DNA of 6,939 nucleotides, from the NCBI GenBank assembly GCA_947179265.1, contig CAMXBB010000077.1, positions 1-6,939 of the forward strand, in the 5' to 3' direction. Below, piece by piece: positions 1 to 5,192 of the stretch. The notes below the pieces were generated by a model. The model made no database searches, was not told the DNA's origin, and saw only the letters and a list, made by a program, of their open reading frames with translations. A program made the translations under genes and the position numbers. The stretch is from an uncultured Bacillota bacterium. Its GTDB lineage: Bacteria; Bacillota_I; Bacilli_A; RF39; UBA660. Every line of letters starts with the position of its first letter. The first letter of the stretch is position 1.

Positions 1-1
1 A

Positions 2-142
2 TATAATACTTACATTAGAGATTTTTTTAATGATAATAAGGATAAAACTTTAGATGATGCTATTAAGTGTTGGAAATATAAAAAAAGCTTAAAGGGACAT
101 AACAGATATGAAAGAGATGATTTAAAAGTTCTTGATATCTAA
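2..142 (+). CDS. C-terminal fragment of a SAP/DUF6434-type protein (5' end outside window)
   Basis: An open frame enters from the left edge and ends at TAA 140-142, giving the last 46 residues of a protein. It contains YNTYIRDFF near its start, followed by DDAIKCWKYKKSL and a GHNRYERDDL tail. This pattern (aromatic-Asn, RDFF, then a Trp-Lys helix) matches my recollection of the C-terminal part of SAP-domain/DUF6434 proteins, which are small and functionally uncharacterised, with a putative nucleic-acid-binding SAP segment toward the N-terminus. That segment is not in the window. Codon use is as AT-rich as the neighbours, so I see no sign of decay. No clear hairpin terminator follows in the 85-bp gap before the amidase gene. 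The family name rests on memory of the motif; the reading frame itself is secure. Confidence 0.6.
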   Translation, partial: YNTYIRDFFNDNKDKTLDDAIKCWKYKKSLKGHNRYERDDLKVLDI

Positions 143-182
143 GAGTAATGGTTATACATCTCAATTAATTTTTGATACAATA

Positions 183-210
183 TTGTTACAACTTTTGATT
201 ATTATACAAT
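183..210 (+). promoter_or_regulatory. Candidate promoter for the amidase gene
   Basis: TTGTTA (183-188) and TACAAT (205-210) are separated by 16 bp, each one or two mismatches from sigma-A consensus. Transcription would start near 217, leaving a leader of only about 11 bases, so a different start point is possible. A perfect 10-bp palindrome ACAATATTGT (177-186) overlaps the -35 box. AT-rich DNA yields such matches by chance. Confidence 0.3.
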
Positions 211-227
211 TGAAGTAGGTAGTAAAT

Positions 228-878
228 ATGAAGTATAAGAAAAAACATTTAAAAAGAGAATATAAATTATTATTAGTAATTATCTTAATTGGATTTGTTG
301 TTAGTACACTATCTAAAAGTAAAGGTTATTCGGCTGACGCTGAAGTAATTACCAAAAAGTTAGATTATACAGAAGAGTCAGTCTTTCCTGATGACGTTTA
401 TGGAGTTTCAGTTATAACAGATATAATTGATCAAAGTGAAGCTCGTCCGATGACTAAGAGATTGATAAAATATATTGTTATCCATGAAACAGATAATTTT
501 GAAATAGGAGTAGGGGCTAGAAATCATGCTACTTATTTAAAGAATAATAATGATCGAGAAGCTTCATGGCATTATACGGTAGATGATCATGAAATATATC
601 ATCATATTCCTGATAATGAGATTGCTTTTCATGCAGGTAGTGAAGATGGTAATACTTATGGCATAGGTATTGAATTATGTGTAAATAAAGATGGAAAATT
701 TAATAAGACATTTGATAATGCTGCGAGGCTGGTAGCTTATCTTTTAAAATCATATAATTTAGGTATCGAAGATATTAAGACTCATCATGATTTTACTGGT
801 AAAGAATGTCCTAATAAGATATTAAAGAGTAATAGATTGGATGAATTTAAAAGTAAGGTCAAAGAGTATCTAAAATAG
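228..878 (+). CDS. Membrane-targeted N-acetylmuramoyl-L-alanine amidase (Amidase_2/PGRP fold)
   Basis: The 216-residue product should cleave the amide bond between N-acetylmuramic acid and L-alanine in peptidoglycan, using one zinc ion. A basic N-terminus is followed by one hydrophobic segment (about residues 13-28). There is no lipobox Cys, so it is either a membrane anchor or a signal peptide, possibly cut after SADA near residue 38. The catalytic domain spans about 80-216. IHET gives zinc ligand H86, and THHDFTGKECP gives H186 and C194, eight residues apart as in T7-lysozyme-type amidases. SWHYTV (H116, Y117), AFHAG (H135) and GIGIELC (E149) are the other family hallmarks. No cell-wall-binding repeat is present. 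ATG 228 has only a weak site (GTAGGTAG) upstream, but the Lys-rich start fits a signal sequence. No holin or phage gene is adjacent, so a housekeeping wall-remodelling or recycling role is more likely than a phage endolysin; this last point is inference. Confidence 0.9.
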   Translation: MKYKKKHLKREYKLLLVIILIGFVVSTLSKSKGYSADAEVITKKLDYTEESVFPDDVYGVSVITDIIDQSEARPMTKRLIKYIVIHETDNFEIGVGARNHATYLKNNNDREASWHYTVDDHEIYHHIPDNEIAFHAGSEDGNTYGIGIELCVNKDGKFNKTFDNAARLVAYLLKSYNLGIEDIKTHHDFTGKECPNKILKSNRLDEFKSKVKEYLK

Positions 879-901
879 AAAATATAAATATTAAAAAAAT
901 G

Positions 902-922
902 CAACTGAAAGTTGATAGTTTT
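902..922 (+). terminator. Weak hairpin after the amidase gene
   Basis: CAACT (902-906) and AGTTG (910-914) form a perfect 5-bp stem with a 3-base loop, followed shortly by TTTT (919-922). A run of A precedes it. The stem is short and the T run is displaced, so it could be a weak terminator of the amidase transcript or chance. Confidence 0.3.
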
Positions 923-928
923 AAAATA

Positions 929-957
929 CTTTCATGGATATAATTAGAACATGAAAG
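929..957 (+). promoter_or_regulatory. Promoter -10 inside a perfect dyad: candidate autoregulatory operator
   Basis: CTTTCATG (929-936) and CATGAAAG (950-957) are perfect 8-base inverted arms separated by 13 bases. A consensus TATAAT (939-944) lies between them, so the dyad is centred on the -10 element. Transcription would begin about 950-951. No good -35 sits at 17 bp; TTGATA at 912-917 is 21 bp away. A bound repressor here would block RNA polymerase, and the following gene encodes an HTH protein, so self-repression is the natural guess. The binding itself is inferred. Confidence 0.5.
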
Positions 958-962
958 GGAGG
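957..962 (+). promoter_or_regulatory. Ribosome binding site that fixes the GTG 972 start
   Basis: GGGAGG (957-962) lies 9 bases before GTG 972. The in-frame ATG at 951 would place this site inside the gene, has no Shine-Dalgarno sequence before it, and falls at the predicted transcription start. GTG 972 is therefore the better start. Confidence 0.8.
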
Positions 963-971
963 AAATTAATT

Positions 972-1892
972 GTGAAATTTGGAGATAATCTAAGACATTT
1001 GCGAAAATCAAAAAAACTATCACAAGAAGAGTTAGCAGAGAAAATGAATGTTTCAAGGCAAAGTGTTAGTAAATGGGAGACAGGGGATGCTTACCCCGAG
1101 ATGAATAATATATTAGAGCTTTGTAAAATATTTCATTGTCGAATTAATGATTTAGTAAATGATAGTATTATTGATATCGAATCATTAGATGAAGAAGTAA
1201 AGATGAACGTAGTTAAATTCAAAAGTGAACAACAAAGAAAGATGAAAGGTTTAAGCAAAGCTATTTTTATAATAGCAAGAATAATGCGAATTATATGTTT
1301 GGTTTGTATACCGATTATATTAGCAACGATGCTCATTATAGGTGTTCTTATTATGAAATTAAATATTAGTAATAATGAAATTACCTTTGATGGTATAGAT
1401 GATAGCATACAAATTGAAGAAAGAAACGATGAGATTACTATTAAATTTAATAATCAACTAGTTACTACTGATTATGATGAATCAACTATTATTAAAATAA
1501 TAAACTTTGTAGAGAGTAATTCTAAATTTCAGGTGATATCAATAACATATATTGGTTTTATCACTTTGATTGTTTATTTATTTTTAACTATTAGGATGTT
1601 AAAGGCTTTAGAAACGCTATTTACCAATATCAACAAGGGTGACACACCTTTTACACTAGAAAATGTTAGCTATATAAAGAAAATGGCTTATCTAATGATT
1701 GCTATTACTATTTTACCTACATTTATTGGACGTATATGTGAAATAATATTTAATATCGATTTAAATATGGGAATGGAACTTTATAGTTTAGTTGAAATCT
1801 TATTCTTATTTAGTATTGCATATATTTTCCAATATGGATATGAAATTCAATTAGATTCTAAGGGGAAAATGTATGGTGAAGAAAATGAATAA
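972..1892 (+). CDS. XRE-family regulator fused to a DUF2975-like four-helix membrane domain
   Basis: Starting at GTG 972 the product has 306 residues. Residues 1-62 are a classic XRE helix-turn-helix (LSQEELAEKM, SRQSVSKWE, then YPEMNNILELCKIF). A charged linker leads to four hydrophobic segments at about 105-130, 187-208, 237-260 and 268-288. The last half (FTLEN near 227-231, then AYIFQYGYEIQ near 283-293) resembles DUF2975, a membrane family of unknown function. With the HTH inside the cell, residues 131-187 would face outward, forming a polar, probably beta-rich loop that could sense a signal. In Bacillus subtilis, as I recall, a DUF2975 protein (YoaS) and a small HTH protein (YozG) are separate neighbours; here both are in one chain. 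Its stop overlaps the next gene by 20 bp. It is probably a membrane-bound one-component regulator controlling its own promoter, and the target is unknown. Confidence 0.82.
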   Translation: MKFGDNLRHLRKSKKLSQEELAEKMNVSRQSVSKWETGDAYPEMNNILELCKIFHCRINDLVNDSIIDIESLDEEVKMNVVKFKSEQQRKMKGLSKAIFIIARIMRIICLVCIPIILATMLIIGVLIMKLNISNNEITFDGIDDSIQIEERNDEITIKFNNQLVTTDYDESTIIKIINFVESNSKFQVISITYIGFITLIVYLFLTIRMLKALETLFTNINKGDTPFTLENVSYIKKMAYLMIAITILPTFIGRICEIIFNIDLNMGMELYSLVEILFLFSIAYIFQYGYEIQLDSKGKMYGEENE

Positions 1893-2139
1893 AAAAGAGT
1901 TTATAAATGAGTTAGCTAGAAATCTTTCATATCCCGAAGATAAATGTCTTATTATTGATGAAATATTAGAAAGTAATTTCGTTATTAGCAAAAAGAATAG
2001 AGATAAAATAATATCTCAATTAAGTATAAAACTAGACATAAGTACCCAAGATGCTACACATATCTATGATATATCTGTAAAGATAATAAAAGATGAGGTA
2101 GTGAGAAACTTAAAACATCCATTTAGAAGTAAAGATTAA
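1873..2139 (+). CDS. Small all-helical protein with internal duplication, function unknown
   Basis: The 88-residue product is charged and soluble, with no signal peptide or membrane segment. I do not recognise a named family. It reads as two copies of a roughly 30-residue helical hairpin offset by 36 residues: about 7-32 and 43-68. Aligned positions include I11/I47, L14/L50, L18/L54, I28/I64, E30/D66 and I31/I67. It ends in a basic tail (KHPFRSKD). The first repeat loosely recalls the N-terminal helices of HU-type proteins, but no DNA-binding arm follows. ATG 1873 is chosen because AAGGGG (1860-1865) sits 7 bases upstream; GTG 1876 and ATG 1885 are possible alternatives. The 20-bp overlap with the XRE-DUF2975 gene implies translational coupling, so it may be a partner of that regulator. 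A strong terminator follows directly. Confidence 0.75.
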   Translation: MVKKMNKKEFINELARNLSYPEDKCLIIDEILESNFVISKKNRDKIISQLSIKLDISTQDATHIYDISVKIIKDEVVRNLKHPFRSKD

Positions 2140-2166
2140 AAGAACAAAATATTTTTGTTCTTTTTT
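2138..2166 (+). terminator. Strong intrinsic terminator after the XRE/small-protein pair
   Basis: Bases 2138-2149 (core AAGAACAAAA) pair perfectly with 2153-2164 around a 3-base TAT loop. Six Ts (2161-2166) end the 3' arm. The first arm begins inside the TAA stop of the small-protein gene. The stem is AT-rich, but its length and perfect pairing make it convincing. Confidence 0.8.
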
Positions 2167-2174
2167 GCTATAAT
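2166..2174 (+). promoter_or_regulatory. Extended -10 candidate upstream of the second XRE gene
   Basis: TGCTATAAT is an exact extended -10 element (TGn plus TATAAT) directly after the terminator T run. No -35 box is evident 17 bp upstream. If used, transcription would start near 2181 and give a 77-base leader containing the dyad at 2204-2222. Confidence 0.35.
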
Positions 2175-2203
2175 TAAAATAGTGATTTTATTGCATGTAA
2201 AAG

Positions 2204-2237
2204 ACTTTTGACAGACAAAAGTAATAATATCTAATAA
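2204..2237 (+). promoter_or_regulatory. Promoter with a perfect dyad over the -35: candidate operator of the second XRE gene
   Basis: A consensus TTGACA (2208-2213) is followed after 18 bp by TAATAA (2232-2237). The perfect inverted repeat ACTTTTG (2204-2210), ACAGA, CAAAAGT (2216-2222) overlaps the -35 box, a usual place for an XRE repressor operator. The ACTTT half also occurs in the dyad before the first XRE gene (928-932). Start ATG 2258 has a strong GGAGGTG site (2247-2253). Which protein binds is inference. Confidence 0.5.
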
Positions 2238-2257
2238 AATGTAATTGGAGGTGCAAA

Positions 2258-2833
2258 ATGGATGTTGGAATAAGAATAAAAAAATATAGAGAGGAGCAAA
2301 ATATATCGCAAGATGAATTAGCTTTGAAGATATTTGTTTCTAGACAAACTATATCTAATTGGGAAAATAATAAAAGTTATCCCGATATAAAAAGTTTAAC
2401 GATGTTATCTAATGTCTTTAATGTATCTTTAGATGAATTTATAAAAGGAGATATTGAAAAGATGAAAAAGAAAATTGATGAAGAAAAGATAAATAATTTT
2501 AATATAATGAGTTACATTTTTACAGCAGAAATGTTTATAGTAATCTTCAGTGCTTATCCTTTATTTAAAATCAGTGGCTATATAGGTATTATTATTTGGA
2601 TATTACTTTTTTTAATAACATTCCTTACAGCAATGAAAATAGAAAATTTTAAAAATAAAAATGATATACAAACATATAAAGAGATTATTTCTTTTGTTGA
2701 AAAAAAGACCTTAACTCATGATGAAGTAGAGCAAGAAAAAGGGAAAAGAATATATCAAAAGATTCTCTTAGCTTTAGCTTCTGCTTTAATTACTCTTATT
2801 GTCTTAGTTATTGAAATATTGATAATGAAATAA
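2258..2833 (+). CDS. Membrane-tethered XRE-family transcriptional regulator
   Basis: The product has 191 residues. Residues 3-62 form an XRE helix-turn-helix (ISQDELALKI, SRQTISNWE, YPDIKSLTMLSNVF, SLDEFI). A Lys/Glu-rich linker (65-80) leads to two close hydrophobic segments at about 84-104 and 106-127, a charged stretch (128-165), and a C-terminal hydrophobic segment at about 168-190. With the HTH in the cytoplasm, the C-terminus would face outward. HTH proteins with a few C-terminal membrane helices are common in Firmicutes, often next to transporters they control. No transporter is in this window, so the target is not visible. The HTH resembles that of the regulator at 972-1892 only at family level, and the membrane parts differ, so they are not a simple duplication. 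It is probably a repressor of its own promoter, where a dyad covers the -35 box. Confidence 0.85.
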   Translation: MDVGIRIKKYREEQNISQDELALKIFVSRQTISNWENNKSYPDIKSLTMLSNVFNVSLDEFIKGDIEKMKKKIDEEKINNFNIMSYIFTAEMFIVIFSAYPLFKISGYIGIIIWILLFLITFLTAMKIENFKNKNDIQTYKEIISFVEKKTLTHDEVEQEKGKRIYQKILLALASALITLIVLVIEILIMK

Positions 2834-2867
2834 ATTATTTAATTATCTACCATCTAAAAAAAAAATA

Positions 2868-2876
2868 TGCGATAAT
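2868..2876 (+). promoter_or_regulatory. Extended -10 promoter candidate for the P-loop gene
   Basis: TGCGATAAT fits an extended -10 (TGn plus GATAAT). Transcription would start near 2883, ahead of the AAAGGAG ribosome binding site at 2891-2897. No matching -35 was found. A TATACT at 2882-2887 is an alternative, but it would put the transcript start on the ribosome binding site. Confidence 0.35.
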
Positions 2877-2905
2877 ATTACTATACTTAAAAAGGAGTAA
2901 GAATA

Positions 2906-3400
2906 ATGAATAAAGCAATATTAATAGGTGGATATAAAGCCATTGGCAAATCTACATTAGCAAAAAAGTATAAGAATGTAATTGATGTTGAAAGTAGCAA
3001 TTATGAGTATATAATCGATGATGAGTTAAAAAAGCTTCCTATAGAGGAAAGAAAAGGTAGAAAGGATCGAAAGAAGAATCCTGATTACCCACTTAATTAC
3101 TATAATGAATTAGTTTCTAATCTTCACGATGATAATATTGTATTATTTGCATGTAAGAAGGAAGTAGTAAAATTATTAGATGATAATAATATCGATTATT
3201 ATATCGTATATCCTAAAGAAGAGATGCTAGATGAAATAATTTCTAGATGTCAAAATCGCGGTAATAATGAAAATTTTGTATCTCGTGTAAGAGAAGTATA
3301 CTATAATGATTATCCTGATAGACTAGATAGAGTTTTATGGTTAGATAATAATCAATACATAGAAGATATCTTAATTGAAAAAGGAATTATAGAAAAGTAA
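2906..3400 (+). CDS. P-loop NTPase, small nucleoside/nucleotide-kinase-like protein
   Basis: The 164-residue product starts with a beta strand and a Walker A motif, GYKAIGKS (residues 9-16). The next strand carries acidic residues (IDVESS, D27 and E29), as in small-molecule kinases that bind the acceptor there. A strand NIVLFA (77-82) could be Walker-B-like, but it lacks a clear terminal Asp. IVYPKEEMLDEIISRCQNRGNNENF (about 100-124) resembles the lid region of nucleoside-monophosphate-kinase-like proteins, with R114 and R118 as possible phosphate-contacting residues. Similar proteins occur, as I recall, in phages and Gram-positive genomes as AAA-family ATPases of unknown substrate. AAAGGAG 8 bases before ATG 2906 fixes the start. 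The gene stands alone between a promoter candidate and a terminator, so its neighbours give no clue to the substrate. Confidence 0.72.
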   Translation: MNKAILIGGYKAIGKSTLAKKYKNVIDVESSNYEYIIDDELKKLPIEERKGRKDRKKNPDYPLNYYNELVSNLHDDNIVLFACKKEVVKLLDDNNIDYYIVYPKEEMLDEIISRCQNRGNNENFVSRVREVYYNDYPDRLDRVLWLDNNQYIEDILIEKGIIEK

Positions 3401-3419
3401 ATCTGTGATTTACTTTTTT
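3393..3419 (+). terminator. Intrinsic terminator overlapping the stop codon of the P-loop gene
   Basis: AAAAGTAAATC (3393-3403) pairs perfectly with GATTTACTTTT (3407-3417) around a TGT loop, and six Ts occupy 3414-3419. The gene's last codons and its TAA stop (3398-3400) lie in the 5' arm. The stem core AAAGTAAATC recurs in the terminator at 5755-5784. Confidence 0.85.
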
Positions 3420-3431
3420 AATAACTTTATA

Positions 3432-3462
3432 TTGACAAAGAAGTAAACCTTTGAATTATAAT
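3432..3462 (+). promoter_or_regulatory. Promoter of the CMD-cupin operon with an unusually long 19-bp spacer
   Basis: Both boxes are exact consensus: TTGACA (3432-3437) and TATAAT (3457-3462). The spacer is 19 bp instead of 17. Within it lies a 5-base inverted repeat, CAAAG (3436-3440) and CTTTG (3449-3453). Long spacers with a central dyad are typical of MerR-family-activated promoters, but no MerR gene is in the window. The start ATG 3489 has GAGAGG 11 bases upstream. Confidence 0.6.
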
Positions 3463-3488
3463 TATATTTAAGAGAGGATAGATATTTA

Positions 3489-3818
3489 ATGGAGAAGCAA
3501 ACTGCTGGTAGAGATAATTTAGGAAAAATAGCTCCTAAATTTGCTGAATTAAATGATGATGTATTATTTGGAGAAGTATGGGCAAGAGAAGATAAACTTT
3601 CTTTAAGAGATCGAAGCATGATAACAATATCAGCTTTGATGGCTCAAGGATTGTATCCTCAAGTGAAATCACATTTGATTTTAGGGAAGAAGCATGGATT
3701 AAAAAAGGAAGAAGTTGTGGAAATGATAACTCAATTGGCTTTTTACTGTGGATGGGCCAAAGCATGGAGTGTATTTCCAATGGTGGATGAAGTATATGGA
3801 GATGATAACAATGAATAA
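3489..3818 (+). CDS. Carboxymuconolactone decarboxylase (CMD/AhpD-fold) family protein
   Basis: The 109-residue product fits the usual length of one CMD domain. Visible family marks are FGEVWARE (27-34), the LSLRDRSMITIS helix (38-48), VKSHL (59-63) with H62, the GLKKEEVVEMI segment (70-80), and AFYCGWAKAW (84-93). True AhpD-type peroxidase partners carry a CxxC pair. Here only one Cys (C87) is present, so thiol peroxidase activity is unlikely and a gamma-CMD-like role on an unknown small molecule is more fitting. Such single-domain proteins are often paired with a small cupin in Gram-positive genomes, as here: the stop TAA 3816-3818 overlaps the cupin start by 8 bp. It is the first gene of a probable five-gene operon. 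The exact substrate is unknown. Confidence 0.88.
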   Translation: MEKQTAGRDNLGKIAPKFAELNDDVLFGEVWAREDKLSLRDRSMITISALMAQGLYPQVKSHLILGKKHGLKKEEVVEMITQLAFYCGWAKAWSVFPMVDEVYGDDNNE

Positions 3819-4239
3819 AGAAGAGTTTGATAAGAAAAATATTTTTGGAATAGGAAGTCCAAATGATAATTTTAAAAAATATTTTATTGGAGATTCATTT
3901 TTAAATCCTTTAACTGATCCAAAAGAGTCTTCAGTGTTTTTAGCAAATGTAACTTTTGAACCAGGTTGTAGAAATAATTGGCATATACATAAATCTACTA
4001 GTGGCGGTGGACAAATCTTAATCTGTGTAGCAGGATCAGGATGGTATCAAGAAGAAGGTAAAGAAGCTATTAGTCTAGAACCAGGTATGGTAATTACTAT
4101 ACCTGCTAACGTAAAGCATTGGCATGGTGCTAAAAAGGATTCATGGTTTAGTCATATAGCAGTAGAAGTACCTGGAGATAATACATCTAATGAATGGTGT
4201 GAAGCTGTTAGTGATGAAGCGTATGACAAATTAATTTAG
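3811..4239 (+). CDS. Single-domain cupin, probable metal-binding small-molecule enzyme
   Basis: From ATG 3811 the product has 142 residues. GGAG (3798-3801) sits 9 bases before this start; the frame is open further back to ATG 3748, but that extension only translates the end of the CMD gene in another frame. Cupin motif 1 is G52 to WHIH (H58, H60), a Gly-rich turn, then Q68 where most cupins have Glu. Motif 2 is LEPGMVITIP (89-98) with KHWHG (H103, H105). The metal site would thus be His-rich with Gln in the Glu position, which does not rule out metal binding. No signal peptide is present. The 8-bp overlap with the CMD gene implies coupled translation and a shared pathway, possibly conversion or detoxification of an oxidised or aromatic compound; this last point is inference. 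The stop TAG is followed after 11 bp by the GNAT gene. Confidence 0.87.
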   Translation: MNKEEFDKKNIFGIGSPNDNFKKYFIGDSFLNPLTDPKESSVFLANVTFEPGCRNNWHIHKSTSGGGQILICVAGSGWYQEEGKEAISLEPGMVITIPANVKHWHGAKKDSWFSHIAVEVPGDNTSNEWCEAVSDEAYDKLI

Positions 4240-4250
4240 GAGCATTTTGA

Positions 4251-4664
4251 ATGATTGAAATAAAAAATGAATTAAATATTGATGAGTATAATTATTTGAG
4301 AGAATCAGTCGGTTGGAATAAAAAAGATATAGATATAGTTGATACTGCTATCAAAAATAGTGTAATTATCAAAAAAGCAATGATTGATGGCAAAGTAGTT
4401 GGCATGGCAAGAGTTATCGGAGATGGATTATATTATTTTATTTGCGATGTAGTAGTGGATACAAAGTACCAAAAAATGGGTATTGGTAAAAAGATTATTG
4501 ATGATATAATATTTGATATTGAAAGCCAAACAATGAAAGGGCAATCATGTAGTATCAATCTAATGGCAACAGCAGAAAAAGAAGCTTTTTATGAAAAATG
4601 TGGATTTATAAAAGTCCCTTTTGATTATCATGGATATGGTATGATCAAAAAAATAGAAAAGTAA
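4251..4664 (+). CDS. GNAT-family N-acetyltransferase
   Basis: The 137-residue product fits a minimal GNAT domain that transfers an acetyl group from acetyl-CoA to an amine. Strand beta-4 and motif A read YYFICDVVVDTKYQKMGIGK (61-80), with the pyrophosphate-binding Q-x-x-G-x-G as Q74, G77 and G79. INLMATAEKEAFYEKCGF (102-119) is motif B, with Y114 as the usual general-acid position and C117-GF at the typical end. The N-terminal part has the ESVGW signature (18-22) common in one Firmicutes GNAT subgroup. Substrate cannot be told from sequence; small amines, amino acids or proteins are all possible. AGGAG (4238-4242) overlaps the cupin stop and lies 8 bases before ATG 4251, so it is clearly in the same operon. 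A 63-bp gap with no convincing promoter follows. Confidence 0.9.
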   Translation: MIEIKNELNIDEYNYLRESVGWNKKDIDIVDTAIKNSVIIKKAMIDGKVVGMARVIGDGLYYFICDVVVDTKYQKMGIGKKIIDDIIFDIESQTMKGQSCSINLMATAEKEAFYEKCGFIKVPFDYHGYGMIKKIEK

Positions 4665-4727
4665 TGAGGTCATCTTTCCAAATTATTAGAAATGAAATAG
4701 ATGATAAGGCAGGAGATATAAATAGTA

Positions 4728-5171
4728 ATGGAGTTTGAAAGTATAAGAAATGAAGCATATCTTAAAGCCCTTGATATTATGAATATTATGAATAAAGGTA
4801 ATCCTAGCAATTTACTAGATTTGGAATATATTCAATATCGAATAAAATCGAAAGATAGTATTTTAAATAAGATGAAAAAGGTTGGTAATAATATTTATGA
4901 TGTCTACGACTTGATTGGAGTCAGATACGTTTTTCGCAATTTAAATAATAGTGATAAATTTTTCCAAAATATAAAAAACATTAAAGATTTTAAGATTATC
5001 GAAATTAGAGATTATTTAGAAACTGGGCATCCAGAAGATCCAAATTACAAGACATTACATATTAGATTGAAATATGATAATTTTCCATGTGAAGTACAAA
5101 TTATGGATACCAAGATGAGCGAGCATGTAATTATGACTCATGATGATTATAAAGAAGGTTTGTTAAGATAA
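4728..5171 (+). CDS. Compact RelA/SpoT-type (p)ppGpp synthetase-like protein
   Basis: The 147-residue product is shorter than RelP/RelQ-type small alarmone synthetases (about 200 or more). It keeps the synthetase core. RIKSKDSILNK gives R38, K40 and K48, with the same spacing as R241, K243 and K251 of streptococcal Rel as I recall it. DLIGVR gives D61 (Mg-binding, D264). NYKTLH gives Y107 and H111 (Y308, H312). EVQI gives E122 and Q124 (E323, Q325). Odd points: the Gly of the usual GYxSxH is Asn, the Arg of the usual EIQIRT is replaced (EVQIMDT), and the long C-terminal helices that help RelQ assemble are missing. There is no hydrolase, TGS or ACT domain. It may make ppGpp, pGpp or a related nucleotide, or be a divergent pyrophosphokinase. 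AGGAG (4711-4715) is 12 bases before ATG 4728, the only usable start since an in-frame stop lies just upstream. No antitoxin-like gene is beside it. Confidence 0.82.
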   Translation: MEFESIRNEAYLKALDIMNIMNKGNPSNLLDLEYIQYRIKSKDSILNKMKKVGNNIYDVYDLIGVRYVFRNLNNSDKFFQNIKNIKDFKIIEIRDYLETGHPEDPNYKTLHIRLKYDNFPCEVQIMDTKMSEHVIMTHDDYKEGLLR

Positions 5172-5180
5172 ATATATATA

Positions 5181-5185
5181 AGGAG
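5181..5185 (+). promoter_or_regulatory. Ribosome binding site that fixes the ATG 5193 start
   Basis: AGGAG ends one base before ATG 5187, too close to serve it, but is 7 bases before the in-frame ATG 5193. The second ATG is therefore the better start. Confidence 0.75.
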
Positions 5186-5192
5186 AATGAAC

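Noticed and set aside
228..878. Amidase as a phage endolysin marking a prophage
   Set aside because: No holin, tail, integrase or attachment repeats are nearby, and the N-terminal membrane segment fits a cellular enzyme better.
859..1056. Minus-strand open frame of 65 codons
   Set aside because: It lies opposite the promoter and HTH region of the XRE-DUF2975 gene, has no recognisable product, and is explained by AT-rich antisense hydrophobic translation.
1133..1408. Minus-strand open frame of 91 codons
   Set aside because: It is fully antisense to the linker and first membrane segment of the XRE-DUF2975 gene, with no family signature.
3410..3619. Minus-strand open frame of 69 codons
   Set aside because: It crosses the terminator and promoter region and the start of the CMD gene; the product is not protein-like.
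3535..3780. Minus-strand open frame of 81 codons
   Set aside because: It is antisense to the well-supported CMD gene.
3748..3810. N-terminal extension of the cupin gene to ATG 3748
   Set aside because: The extension has no cupin features and only re-reads the CMD gene. ATG 3811 has a properly spaced GGAG site.
4670..4704. TCATCT...AGATGA inverted repeat between the GNAT and synthetase-like genes
   Set aside because: The arms are only 6 bases with a 23-base gap and no T run, so it is neither a terminator nor a convincing operator.
4664..4738. 24-codon mini-frame whose ATG overlaps the GNAT stop (TAATG)
   Set aside because: It has no ribosome binding site and no recognisable product, and runs into the next gene. 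It could aid translational coupling but is not supported as a gene.
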